Made by a program: the position numbers and the translations under genes. From contig NZ_SLWB01000010.1 of the NCBI RefSeq assembly GCF_004340205.1, positions 1 through 64,000 on the forward strand: a stretch of DNA of 64,000 nt. The letters run 5' to 3'. The notes under the pieces were generated by a model. That model worked only from the letters and a program-made list of their open reading frames with translations. It was not told the DNA's origin and searched no databases. The stretch is from Acetobacteroides hydrogenigenes. Lineage in GTDB: Bacteria > Bacteroidota > Bacteroidia > Bacteroidales > ZOR0009. Positions 7,847-17,368 of the stretch are shown piece by piece; position 1 is the stretch's first letter; every line of letters begins with the position of its first letter.

Positions 7847-8803
7847 ATGAGTAAGTTAGATATTTCGGTAGTAGTTCCGTTGTACAACGAGGAGGAGTCG
7901 CTCCCCGAATTGGCAGAGTGGATTGATAGGGTTATGAAAGCCAACGGCTTCTCTTTCGAGGTAATTATGGTCGACGATGGAAGTACCGATGACTCTTGGA
8001 GTGTTGTTGAAGAGTTGGCCTCAAAGTATTCCTTTGTTAGAGGAATTAGTTTTCTTCGCAACTATGGGAAATCGGCTGCGCTATATTCAGGATTCGATGC
8101 GGCTCAAGGCGATGTGGTGATTACCATGGATGCCGATTTGCAGGATAGCCCTAACGAGATCCCTGAGCTTTACCGAATGATAGTTGAAGAAAAGTACGAC
8201 CTTGTGTCGGGTTGGAAGCAAAAGCGCTACGATCCCATCGGGAAGAGGCTTCCTAGCAAGTTCTTTAACGCCACAGCTCGTTTGGTTAGCGGCATTAAGC
8301 TCAACGATTTTAACTGTGGGCTTAAGGCGTATCGACGTAGAGTTATTAAGAGCATTGAAGTCTATGGAGAGATGCACCGCTATATTCCCGTTCTTGCAAA
8401 GCAGGCTGGCTTTAAGCGAATTGGAGAGAAAGTGGTAGAGCATCAGGCTCGAAAGTATGGCGTCACAAAGTTTGGTTGGGAGCGTTTTATTCATGGGTTC
8501 TTGGATCTGCTCTCAGTTGTGTTTGTGTCTAAATTCGGTAAAAAGCCAATGCACTTTTTTGGAACACTTGGCATAATAACCTTTTTAGTGGGAGGTATCT
8601 TATCCGGATTTATGATTGGCGAAAAGATATACCATCTAGCCAACCATATGAAGGTAAGAGAAGTTACGGACCAGCCTCTATTCTACATTTCGCTAACATT
8701 GGTTATTATAGGAGTGCAGCTCTTTCTTACAGGTTTTCTTGGAGAATTGGTTTCAAGAAGTTCTAGTGAGCGTAATAGCTACCAAATAGACAAAAGATTG
8801 TAA
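7847..8803 (+). CDS. GT2 glycosyltransferase, polyprenyl-phosphate sugar transferase (DPM1/GtrB-like)
   Basis: 318 aa. N-terminal GT-A domain: SVVVPLYNEEESLPEL, VDDGSTDDSW (about 40-50), ITMDADLQDSP (D-x-D-type metal site, about 92-102), GLKAYRR near 160. Two C-terminal membrane helices (about 238-262 and 280-305) follow, the architecture of enzymes that load a hexose onto undecaprenyl or dolichyl phosphate at the inner membrane. The donor sugar cannot be read from sequence. It is the second gene of the DUF4199 operon and is followed by a strong terminator. Confidence 0.9.
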   Translation: MSKLDISVVVPLYNEEESLPELAEWIDRVMKANGFSFEVIMVDDGSTDDSWSVVEELASKYSFVRGISFLRNYGKSAALYSGFDAAQGDVVITMDADLQDSPNEIPELYRMIVEEKYDLVSGWKQKRYDPIGKRLPSKFFNATARLVSGIKLNDFNCGLKAYRRRVIKSIEVYGEMHRYIPVLAKQAGFKRIGEKVVEHQARKYGVTKFGWERFIHGFLDLLSVVFVSKFGKKPMHFFGTLGIITFLVGGILSGFMIGEKIYHLANHMKVREVTDQPLFYISLTLVIIGVQLFLTGFLGELVSRSSSERNSYQIDKRL

Positions 8804-8814
8804 GATAAAATGTA

Positions 8815-8846
8815 AAAAAGGAGCCCTTAGCAAGGGCTCCTTTTTT
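8815..8846 (+). terminator. Intrinsic terminator
   Basis: AAAAAAGGAGCCCTT-AGC-AAGGGCTCCTTTTTT immediately after the GT2 stop codon. Confidence 0.92.
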
Positions 8847-9079
8847 GTTGACAGCGTCTCTTTTCTACCTGGAAAGAGGATGCTGTTTTGAAGCTTTCTT
8901 AAAAGATTAGTATCACTTCCCTTTTTTTAGCGGTCATCTAAATTCCTATACTTCCCCCCATTTCTGAAAAAAAAATTTTATCTTTAAAATTGTTTGGGGA
9001 TAATTTTAAAGATCGCCAGATAAATACTAGATTCGCAGTATTAGTTAACGAGTTTTTTTGTACTAAAAACATGATAATA

Positions 9080-9196
9080 ATGAAGAAGTTACTAGTTGTT
9101 CTGCTAGCATTGGTTGTTTTATCTGGAGTTGTGTCGTCATGTGCAAGTTCTTCAAAGCCTTGTCCTGCATACCCACAAGCACCAAATCGGAGGTAG
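9080..9196 (+). CDS. Very small lipoprotein
   Basis: 38 aa from the ATG at 9080: MKKLL, hydrophobic stretch, lipobox VVSSC (Cys18), then ASSSKPCPAYPQAP and stop. Mature peptide of about 20 residues. Tiny Cys-rich lipoproteins with a CPAY motif are common in Bacteroidales and of unknown role. A longer in-frame reading from 8990 would put 30 unlikely residues ahead of the signal peptide, so I prefer 9080. The 241 bases between it and gapA hold only the gapA promoter. Confidence 0.65.
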   Translation: MKKLLVVLLALVVLSGVVSSCASSSKPCPAYPQAPNRR

Positions 9197-9365
9197 TATT
9201 TCTTTGACCTTTCTAGTGTAACTTTTCAGGGGAATTCTTACAAGCCCTTAAGGGAGGGCGTTTTAGTTGGCTGGCTGTCGTTTGAATCATCTAAGATTTT
9301 TAAGATCAACAATGTAAATTAGTAATATTTTATACTATTACAATTGTTGGGCTGTTTGTTGGGGG

Positions 9366-9394
9366 TTGATGTATCCTCTAATTTGCTATCTTTG
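9366..9394 (+). promoter_or_regulatory. gapA promoter
   Basis: TTG (9366-9368), 18-base spacer, TATCTTTG (9387-9394), then about 44 bases of leader to the gapA ATG. A strong consensus match, as expected for an abundant glycolytic enzyme. Confidence 0.8.
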
Positions 9395-9434
9395 TGAATC
9401 GATAAACAGCAATTTATTTCATTATAACATTTAA

Positions 9435-10442
<1,008 letters not shown>

Positions 10443-10460
10443 TCTAGTACTATATAAAAT

Positions 10461-10489
10461 AAAAAGGCCGACAATTGTCGGCCTTTTTA
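10461..10489. terminator. Bidirectional terminator between gapA and the permease gene
   Basis: AAAAAGGCCGACA-A-TTGTCGGCCTTTTTA, a symmetrical hairpin with A and T tracts on both sides. It serves the convergent genes gapA (plus) and the MacB-type permease (minus). Confidence 0.92.
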
Positions 10490-10507
10490 TTTTTAGAGCT
10501 TTTCTAT

Positions 10508-11758
10508 CTATTCGTACCTCAGGGCTTCAATTGGATCAAGTCGTGCTGCCTTTACGGCGGGAAGGTATCCAGAGGCTAAACCTACCCCAAAACTTAGCAG
10601 AATCCCAATGGCAATCCATCCCCAGGGAACAATAAAAGGACTCCCTATTAATGATGATATTACGTTGCCAATTAAAACACCTAGTATAATACCCAGCATC
10701 CCCCCCATTTGGCATATCATAATCGATTCGAAAAGGAACTGCTGCTTGATGTTTTTAGATTTTGCTCCTATGGCTTTTCGAACCCCTATCTCCTGCGTTT
10801 TTTCTGCAACTGCAACAAGCATAATGTTCATTAGGCCAACGGCAGCACCAAGCAGGGTTATAAAGCCGATGAGGGTAGCCGCATAGGTAACGTACTTTAG
10901 ATTTTCGATAAGAACTTTTGCTATTGCATCGCTTTTTATGATGTTGAAATCCGATGGATCTGTAGCTCTGAGCTTTCGAATGGATCGGAATAGCCCTTCG
11001 GCTTGCTTTGGAGCTTCCTTAAAGTGCATTGGGTTTCTTGGCATGACCAATATGGAGAAGGAGGATTGCTCGCGAGCGCGCAGCGTTTTGCCTATGGTGA
11101 CAGGTATAATAACCATTCGGTCTGTACCTCCGCCCATCATTCCTCCTTTGCTTTTAAGGACTCCTACTACCCTATATTTCCCGCCTACAGTATTGATAAT
11201 TTCCCCTGTGGCATCGGTTTTTTTCGGGAATAGCTTTTTTGCAATATCTTGACCAATCACCGCCACGTGGTTTAGGTTCTCTACCTCCGATCGAACTATT
11301 CCTCGCCCTTTCTCCATCTCATATCCAGAGTTGGTTATAAAGTTTTCATCTGCGGAAACAATGGTGTTGTTGGGATTCGTTTCGTTACCATTTCCTCGAA
11401 TAATTCTGGCTCCACCTATTCGCATGTAGATGCTGATGTTCGAAGGCATCTCGTATCTTTCCTTGAATTGGATTGCTTCATTGTACGAGACATTGGGATT
11501 GTTCCTTACGCGTCCTCGAGAATCACCACCTACGCGTATGTTAAAGTCGCGGCTTGTTATGGTAAAGGAATTGGCCCCCATCATAGAAAAGGTGCTGGTG
11601 ATGGAACTTTTTATAGAATCTATAGCTGTTGTGATACCAACCAAGGCCATAAGTCCGATTGCAATAATAACAATGGTAAGGATTGTTCTTAGCGGGTTCG
11701 ACCTTATGGAAAGCCATGATATTCGGAGGTTTTCGTGTACAAATGCTCCTGCTCGCAT
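10508..11758 (-). CDS. MacB-type ABC transporter permease (FtsX family)
   Basis: 416 aa from ATG 11758. N-terminal membrane helix ([19 protein letters not shown]), a large periplasmic MacB_PCD-type domain (about 50-260), then three helices of the FtsX domain with the family motif [12 protein letters not shown] and a C-terminal [18 protein letters not shown]. No ATPase gene adjoins, so the partner must be elsewhere. Proteins of this class perform mechanotransmission to export peptides, lipoproteins or drugs rather than classical transport. A start at 11806 would add 16 residues encoded by promoter-like AT-rich DNA; 11758 is preferred. Confidence 0.88.
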   Translation of the reverse strand: MRAGAFVHENLRISWLSIRSNPLRTILTIVIIAIGLMALVGITTAIDSIKSSITSTFSMMGANSFTITSRDFNIRVGGDSRGRVRNNPNVSYNEAIQFKERYEMPSNISIYMRIGGARIIRGNGNETNPNNTIVSADENFITNSGYEMEKGRGIVRSEVENLNHVAVIGQDIAKKLFPKKTDATGEIINTVGGKYRVVGVLKSKGGMMGGGTDRMVIIPVTIGKTLRAREQSSFSILVMPRNPMHFKEAPKQAEGLFRSIRKLRATDPSDFNIIKSDAIAKVLIENLKYVTYAATLIGFITLLGAAVGLMNIMLVAVAEKTQEIGVRKAIGAKSKNIKQQFLFESIMICQMGGMLGIILGVLIGNVISSLIGSPFIVPWGWIAIGILLSFGVGLASGYLPAVKAARLDPIEALRYE

Positions 11759-11892
11759 ATTCAATCGGTTTTTACTTATATATTTTTCTAAATGTACAAA
11801 AATCATTAGTAAAACAAAGCTTTTGCAATAGTGGCTTTGTTCATTCTATATTTTTTATTTTTGGGGAATAATTAACGACTAAAATCTTTTAT

Positions 11893-12411
11893 ATGGTTTT
11901 TAAATTCAGAGCATTGTCAGGCGATGTGGATAGCTTTGCTCGTGATTACGAAATATCTGAAGAGAATACCCTTTTTGATCTTCACCAGCTTATACAGTCC
12001 GACCTGAACTTCGATTCTTCGCAAATGGCCTCATTCTTTTCGGTAGATCATGAGTGGAATAAGCTTCGTGAGTACACCCTTTTTGAGATAGGAGAAGAGG
12101 CTGATGACATGGAAGATGCTCCTGTTCCTATGGATGTAGTAACATTAAAGGAGGTTGTAAAGGAAAAAAATCAGCGTTTGCTCTATACGTTTGATATTTA
12201 CAACGACAGAAGCCTCTTTCTTGAAGTACTTGAGCATAAAAAGCTAGACCCAAGCGTGAAGTACCCAATTATTACCTATTCTGTGGGTGAGCCTCCTTTC
12301 CAAATTGAGAACGCAAGCGAAGAAGACTCTATCTACGATGATGTGATGGAGGACTTCAACGATTTCGAATCGTATGAGGATTACAACGAGCATTCGGACG
12401 ATGATTTTTAG
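11893..12411 (+). CDS. pRiA4b ORF-3-like domain protein
   Basis: 172 aa, acidic. Residues 1 to about 130 match the plasmid pRiA4b ORF-3/IS1096 passenger-like fold: FRALSGDVDSFARDYEISEENTLFDLHQLIQ, FFSVDHEWNK, LLYTFDIYNDRSLFLEVLE. The last 35 residues are almost all Asp/Glu/Ser. The family name comes from mobile elements, but this gene looks chromosomal: it is 5 bases upstream of miaA and shares its orientation, an arrangement I recall from other Bacteroidota. Role unknown. Confidence 0.8.
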   Translation: MVFKFRALSGDVDSFARDYEISEENTLFDLHQLIQSDLNFDSSQMASFFSVDHEWNKLREYTLFEIGEEADDMEDAPVPMDVVTLKEVVKEKNQRLLYTFDIYNDRSLFLEVLEHKKLDPSVKYPIITYSVGEPPFQIENASEEDSIYDDVMEDFNDFESYEDYNEHSDDDF

Positions 12412-12416
12412 TGCTA

Positions 12417-13325
12417 ATGGGTAAAAAAACTCTGGTTGTGCTGATAGGTCCAACGGCTGTCGGCAAAACCGATTTGAGCATTAGCATTGCCAAGGCGTTA
12501 AATGCCCCTATCGTTTCGTCGGATTCGCGGCAGATATATAAGGAGATGAGAATTGGAACTGCGGTTCCTGAACCGGAGCAGCTGGCTGCCGTTCCTCATT
12601 ACTTTATAGGTTCTCGTTCCATTCAAGAATCCTATACGGCCGGCCGTTACGAGTTTGATGCGGTAGAGGTCATCGAGAACCTTTTTAAGGAGGTAGACTA
12701 CGTTATTTTGTCGGGAGGATCGGGCTTATACATTGATGCGGTTTGCTTGGGGATTGACGCCATTCCTGCAACAAATAGTGAAACTCGCGAAATGTTGATA
12801 CAACGCTTAAAGAACGAAGGATTGGACGTTTTGACAGATTGGCTTAAGCGTTTGGATATCGACTCATATAGCACAATTGATTTGAACAACCATCAGCGCG
12901 TAATTAGGGCGCTCGAGGTGTGCATTATTTCAGGGGTGCCTTATTCTACTCTCCGAAAGAATTTTGAGAAGACGCGCAGCTTTAATATTGTAAAGATAGG
13001 CTTGCAGCGCGACCGCGAGGAACTCTACCAACGTATAAATCGGCGAGTGGATGTGATGATGGAGGATGGGCTGCTCGAAGAAGCGCGTTCTCTTTACCAA
13101 TTTCGAGATTTAAATGCGCTCAATACCGTTGGTTATCGCGAACTATTCGACTATTTCGATGGAAAGACATCGCTACAGGAGGCTGTTGATCTCATCAAAA
13201 GAAACTCGCGGAGGTATGCAAAGCGGCAGATTACCTGGTTTAATCGTTATAACGACATTACGTGGTTCTCGCCAAACGATTTTGACGCTATAATGGAGTA
13301 CATTGCTGCGACGAGCAAGATCTGA
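12417..13325 (+). CDS. miaA: tRNA dimethylallyltransferase
   Basis: 302 aa. P-loop LIGPTAVGKTDLS at 9-21, SSDSRQIYKEMRIGT (substrate-tRNA contacts), GGSGLYIDAV, and a C-terminal RRYAKRQITWFNR. Transfers dimethylallyl from DMAPP to N6 of A37 in tRNAs reading UNN codons. I use ATG 12417; a GTG at 12411 overlapping the previous stop would add two residues. Probably co-transcribed with the pRiA4b-like gene. Confidence 0.96.
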   Translation: MGKKTLVVLIGPTAVGKTDLSISIAKALNAPIVSSDSRQIYKEMRIGTAVPEPEQLAAVPHYFIGSRSIQESYTAGRYEFDAVEVIENLFKEVDYVILSGGSGLYIDAVCLGIDAIPATNSETREMLIQRLKNEGLDVLTDWLKRLDIDSYSTIDLNNHQRVIRALEVCIISGVPYSTLRKNFEKTRSFNIVKIGLQRDREELYQRINRRVDVMMEDGLLEEARSLYQFRDLNALNTVGYRELFDYFDGKTSLQEAVDLIKRNSRRYAKRQITWFNRYNDITWFSPNDFDAIMEYIAATSKI

Positions 13326-13388
13326 GGTGCTTGCATTTCGCAATTTCAATAAAAAGAGCCAATTTTGCTGGCTATCATTGCATTTAAC

Positions 13389-14540
13389 ATGACGAAACCT
13401 TTGGATATAGTAATAGTAGGTCCTGCTCATCCATTTCGAGGAGGTATTGCTGCCAATAACGACAGGTTGGCTTTAGAGCTTATGCGAATGGGGCATAGCG
13501 TGAAAATCTATACCTTTAGCTTACAGTATCCTTCGTTCCTTTTTCCTGGAAAAACACAGTATACAGCAGAACCCAAACCAGCCGAGCTGGACATCGATAT
13601 TGCGGTTAACTCCATTAATCCGCTTACATGGATAAATGTAGGGTTGAAAATACGTAAAAGAAGGCCGGATATTCTTCTTATTCGCTACTGGTTACCCTTT
13701 ATGGCCCCCTGCTTTGGATCTATTGCACGAATAGCCAAGAGTAACGGTCATACCAAAGTTGTTTCTGTTGCCGATAACATTATCCCGCACGAAAAAAGAA
13801 TTGGCGACCGCTTGCTTTCTAAGTTCTGGTTAGGCTCTACGCATGGCTTTGTGGTAATGTCGCACAGCGTTGGGAAAGATTTGGGAACGCTTGGCTATAA
13901 GCGACCTGTTGGTTTCTGTCATCACCCTCTATTCGATAATTTTGGCCGAATCATTCCTAAGGATGAGGCTAAAAAGCTTTTAAATCTCGACCCTTCGTTC
14001 GATTACATGCTGTTTTTCGGGTTGGTTCGCGACTACAAGGGGCTAGACTGGTTGCTTGAAGCCTTCGCAGATGCTCGTTTGCAGAGCAAAAAGCTAAAGC
14101 TGCTGGTTGCCGGAGAGTTTTATGCCGATCCCAAGCCTTACTACGATCAGGTGGAGCGTCTTGGTTTGAAGGATAAGGTGATCTTCTACCCGATATTTAT
14201 TCCAGACCCTGAAGTTGGTCGATACTTTTGCGCTGCCGATATCGTAGTTCAACCCTACAAGCATGCTACTCAAAGTGGGGTAACCCAAATTGGGTACCAC
14301 TTCAATAAGCCAATGCTGGTAACCAAGGTTGGTGGCCTGTCGGAGATTATTCCTGATGGAAAAGTTGGCTACGTTGTAGAGCCGAACACTCCTAGCATTG
14401 CCGATGCGCTTGTTGATTTCTACGAACGCGCTCGCGAAACCGAGATGTCGGATAATGCGCAAAAAGAAAAGGCAAAGTACTCGTGGAGCAGCATGGCCAA
14501 CGAAATTTTGCGAATATTTGATGAAACCAAAAAAGCTTAA
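13389..14540 (+). CDS. GT4-type glycosyltransferase
   Basis: 383 aa from ATG 13389, next to the family-like N-terminus IVIVGPAHPFRGGIAANN. GT-B fold: acceptor half to about residue 190, donor half after it, with FFGLVRDYKGLDWLLEA and the nucleotide-sugar site VVQPYKHATQSGVTQIGYHF followed by GGLSEII. Probably adds a sugar to a cell-surface polymer or LPS; donor and acceptor unknown. 63 bases after miaA, 30 before the nitroreductase, so possibly one transcript. Confidence 0.88.
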   Translation: MTKPLDIVIVGPAHPFRGGIAANNDRLALELMRMGHSVKIYTFSLQYPSFLFPGKTQYTAEPKPAELDIDIAVNSINPLTWINVGLKIRKRRPDILLIRYWLPFMAPCFGSIARIAKSNGHTKVVSVADNIIPHEKRIGDRLLSKFWLGSTHGFVVMSHSVGKDLGTLGYKRPVGFCHHPLFDNFGRIIPKDEAKKLLNLDPSFDYMLFFGLVRDYKGLDWLLEAFADARLQSKKLKLLVAGEFYADPKPYYDQVERLGLKDKVIFYPIFIPDPEVGRYFCAADIVVQPYKHATQSGVTQIGYHFNKPMLVTKVGGLSEIIPDGKVGYVVEPNTPSIADALVDFYERARETEMSDNAQKEKAKYSWSSMANEILRIFDETKKA

Positions 14541-14570
14541 CTAATCTCTAGCGCCTAAAAAAGGAAACGT

Positions 14571-15317
14571 ATGAATACCATATTTACTCATCGCTCGATT
14601 AGAAACTTCACCGAACAAAAGGTGGAGGAGGAAAAGCTAACCCGTATTCTTGAGGCTGGCGTACGCGCTTCGACCACTGGGAATATGCAGGTGTATAGCA
14701 TTGTTGTAACTACCGATAGCGAGTGCCGCGAGGCGCTTAATGCCTGTCACTTCAACCAGCCTGCAACCAAGGCTCCGGTTATGATGACCTTCTGTGCCGA
14801 CTTTAACCGCTTCAATAAGTGGTGCGAGCAGCGTAAGGCAGCTCCCGGATACGATAACTTTCATGCTTTTGTAGTTGCTGCTATTGATGCGCTATTGGCA
14901 TCGCAGAACGTGAGCCTGGAGGCCGAGAATCAGGGCTTGGGTATTTGCTACCTTGGCACCACAACCTACACCGCCGATAGAATCATCGATATTTTGAAAT
15001 TACCCCAAGGTGTTGTGCCTATCACTACCGTTGTAATGGGCTATCCTAGCGAAATGCCCGAGCTTACAGATAGGCTTCCTCTAGAGGCGGTTGTTCATCG
15101 CGAAGTTTACAACGATTATACTCCTGCGGATATCGATAGGATTTACGCCGAGCGCGACACGCAACCCTTAACCCTTAAGCTGCTCAAGGAAAATGGGAAG
15201 GAGACGCTTGCGCAGGTGTTTACCGATAACCGTTACACTAAAAAGGACTTTGTTGCCATCTCTAACCTGCTGCTCGATGTTCTGAAAAAGCAGGGATTTA
15301 TGAATAATGAGATGTAG
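14571..15317 (+). CDS. NfsA-type FMN nitroreductase
   Basis: 248 aa. FMN-binding HRSIRNFTEQKVEEEKL at 5-21, ASTTGNMQVYSIV (33-45), ALLASQNVSLEAENQGLGICYLGT (about 103-126). This is the NfsA/Frp branch of oxygen-insensitive flavin reductases. Uses NAD(P)H to reduce nitro or quinone compounds or flavins; physiological substrate not predictable. Cytosolic. Ends close to the large repeat region at 15451. Confidence 0.88.
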   Translation: MNTIFTHRSIRNFTEQKVEEEKLTRILEAGVRASTTGNMQVYSIVVTTDSECREALNACHFNQPATKAPVMMTFCADFNRFNKWCEQRKAAPGYDNFHAFVVAAIDALLASQNVSLEAENQGLGICYLGTTTYTADRIIDILKLPQGVVPITTVVMGYPSEMPELTDRLPLEAVVHREVYNDYTPADIDRIYAERDTQPLTLKLLKENGKETLAQVFTDNRYTKKDFVAISNLLLDVLKKQGFMNNEM

Positions 15318-15450
15318 CCATTAGAAGCTAATCGAAATTTAGGCGTAAGCTATTCTGAAGTAAACCGGAAATTGACATTAAAGAATTGTCCAAGTTGATC
15401 TTCTGTGGTTATCCAGCGTCTAAAATCTAGCATCTTGTTTAGGGATTACT

Positions 15451-15526
15451 CTAGTTTTTTCATATATCAGCAAAAGAGCCGCACGAGGAATCGTGCGGCT
15501 TTTTTATTAAACCATGCTGCTGCTAC
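15451..15526 (+). repeat. Duplicated btuG 3'-flank block (terminator copy 2)
   Basis: 76 bases matching, with a few substitutions, the minus strand of 1948-2023: stop-codon CTAG, TTTTTTCAT, the GAGCCGCACGA-GGAA-TCGTGCGGC hairpin with T tail, and ACCATGCTGCTGCTAC. No gene end precedes it here, so it is a detached paralogous piece. It may still stop transcription from the nitroreductase gene. Confidence 0.9.
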
Positions 15527-15534
15527 CATTTTCC

Positions 15535-16320
15535 ACCACCTTTTATGCCGTTAGCCGTAGGGCATTGCACCGCATCTTACTCAACATTTATAGCATCTTC
15601 CCCAATTTTTACCCCATGTGGCAGCGTTTTTATTGCATCAGCCATCATTTTTATTCCATGTGATCGCATTTTTATGCAATCTGACAGGACTTGATACCCC
15701 GAATGACAGCACGTTTATGCCATCTGACAAGGCTTGATACCCCGAATGACAGCACGTTTATATCATCTGACAGGGCTTGATACCCCGAATGACAGCACGT
15801 TTATACCATCTGACACGACGTGATACCCCGAATGACAGCACGTTTATACCATCTGACACGACGTGATACCCCGTATGACAGCACGTTTATACCATCTGAC
15901 ACGACGTGATACCCCGAATGACAGCACGTTTATGCCATCAGACACGACGTGATACCCCGAATGACAGCACGTTTATGCCATCAGACACGACGTGATACCC
16001 CGAATGACAGCACGTTTATGCCATCAGACACGACGTGATACCCCGAATGACAGCACGTTTATGCCATCAGACACGACGTGATACCCCGAATGACAGCACG
16101 TTTATGCCATCAGACACGACGTGATACCCCGAATGACAGCACTTTTATGCCATCTGACAGGGCTTGATACCCCGAATGACAGCGTTTTTATACCATCTGC
16201 CAAGGCTTGATACCCCGAATGATCGCACTTTTATACCATCTGACAACGCCTTATACCCCGAATGTCACCCTTTTTACAACGAATGACGGAGCTTATACAG
16301 CATCTGCCGCGGCTTATTTG
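15535..16320. repeat. Tandem repeat array 2, 43-bp unit made of two 21/22-bp halves
   Basis: Core unit 43 bp: GATACCCCGAATGACAGCAC plus GTTTATGCCATCAGACACGACGT. GACA cores alternate at 22 and 21 bases (15683, 15705, 15726, 15748, 15769 and on; 15961 to 16004 is 43). The centre (about 15700-16160) is nearly identical from copy to copy; both edges decay into variants resembling array 1. About 35 half-units in all. There are no unique spacers, so it is not CRISPR, and no fixed reading frame. It is the same family as array 1 on the opposite strand. Confidence 0.95.
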
Positions 16321-16364
16321 CGTCCTGCCGTCGTTTGGAGGAAATGTTATCGGTTTTTATACAA

Positions 16365-16556
16365 GCTAGGAGATTCTTCGTTAGCGGTAGCTTCTACGGT
16401 TTTGCAGTTAGTCCTTCGAATGGAGATGTAATGGCCATGGTTGCCGACAGGAAAGTAGCGGCCAACAATAAAATGGTTCGTTATATCGCTACTGGAAGCA
16501 AGGTTAAGGAGTATGTGGTTGGCGTTGGCCCTAACGGTAGATACATTTTCAGCTAG
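16365..16556 (+). pseudogene. 3'-terminal remnant of a BtuG-like gene
   Basis: Encodes about 63 residues, including FVSGSFYGFAVSPSNGDVMA, KMVRYIATGSKVKEY and VGVGPNGRYIFS-stop. This aligns end-to-end with the C-terminus of the lipoprotein at 2020-3081 (FISGDFYGLAINPSNGEIMA, KMIRYNSTNGEKIKEY, VGIYPNGGYFFN). The first 290 or so residues are missing and are replaced by the repeat array. An in-frame ATG at 16335 could allow a short peptide without signal sequence, but I treat it as a relic. Confidence 0.88.
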
Positions 16557-16608
16557 GTTTTTCATACATCAGCAAAAAAGGCGCTCGATTTCTCGTGCTG
16601 CTTTTCTA
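16557..16608 (+). repeat. Decayed btuG 3'-flank block (terminator copy 3)
   Basis: TAGGTTTTTCATACATCAGC, then AAAAAAGGCGCTCGA-TTTC-TCGTGCTGCTTTT. Same layout as 1948-2023 and 15451-15526, with several compensating and non-compensating changes in the stem. It follows the BtuG-like remnant as copy 1 follows the intact gene. Confidence 0.8.
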
Positions 16609-16807
16609 TTGCACCCAATTATTTCGGTATCGGTGAATAGCAAAAGGCTATACTCAAAAGCCATTAACCCATTTGGGAAGAATGGCTAGACTGGCGGGAA
16701 CGAGGTAACCGGATTGGATATAAGGGGATCCCACTTAAGAACACGAATGGGATTCTGGACTCCAGGCTCCTGTTTTTTGTATATTTAGGCAAGCTAATAA
16801 TACTTCT

Positions 16808-17245
16808 ATGGTACGAGTTGTTATTGTTTTCGGATTGTTGCTTGGTGGGGTGAGCGTTGCCTTTGCACAAGCATCTAGGGACAGGGCAAAGGCCGAGATT
16901 CTTGCAGCAGAGGCTCGCTTTCAGCAAATGGCAGCCGATAGCGGTGTTGCTGTGGCATTCGAGCACTTTGCGGCTCCCGATGCGGTAATCAACCGAAGCG
17001 ATATAATTATGGTTGGCATCGATGCCATTGTAAAGCATATGCGCAGCAGCAAGGTTACTGCTGTAAGGCTGCAGTGGAAGCCCGATTTTGTTGATGCCTC
17101 GGATGATGGTACGCTTGGCTACACCTATGGCAAGTATACCTTTTCGGCAATCGACCCTGATGGAAAACCGATTTCATCTACAGGAATATTCCATACCGTT
17201 TGGCGGCGGCAGCCCAATGGCGAATGGAAGTATGTTTGGGATTAG
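16808..17245 (+). CDS. Secreted DUF4440/SnoaL-like protein
   Basis: 145 aa. Signal peptide 1-20 (VVIVFGLLLGGVSVAFAQA) and then a cystatin/NTF2-like fold: EILAAEARFQQMAADSGVAVAFEHFAAPDAV, DGTLGYTYGKYTF, GIFHTVWRRQPNGEWKYVWD. This matches DUF4440, a small periplasmic alpha+beta family without an assigned reaction. It stands 124 bases before the glycosidase gene on the same strand; the two may be co-transcribed. Confidence 0.85.
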   Translation: MVRVVIVFGLLLGGVSVAFAQASRDRAKAEILAAEARFQQMAADSGVAVAFEHFAAPDAVINRSDIIMVGIDAIVKHMRSSKVTAVRLQWKPDFVDASDDGTLGYTYGKYTFSAIDPDGKPISSTGIFHTVWRRQPNGEWKYVWD

Positions 17246-17368
17246 CAATCTTCGACCTTTTACATAGAAAAACGTTGCTTATGTCCGCTAGCGTAGGCCA
17301 TTCGTCATAGGTCATCGTAGCGGCGATGGATATCGTATAAATTTGTAGTCAGCACAAAATCTTTTCTA

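Noticed and set aside
15535-16320. CRISPR array
   Set aside because: The unit repeats without unique spacers; the whole 43 bp is conserved, and no cas gene is in the window.
16335-16556. Functional 73-residue gene
   Set aside because: No signal peptide, covers only the last propeller strands of a BtuG-like protein, and is preceded by repeat DNA; better read as a remnant.
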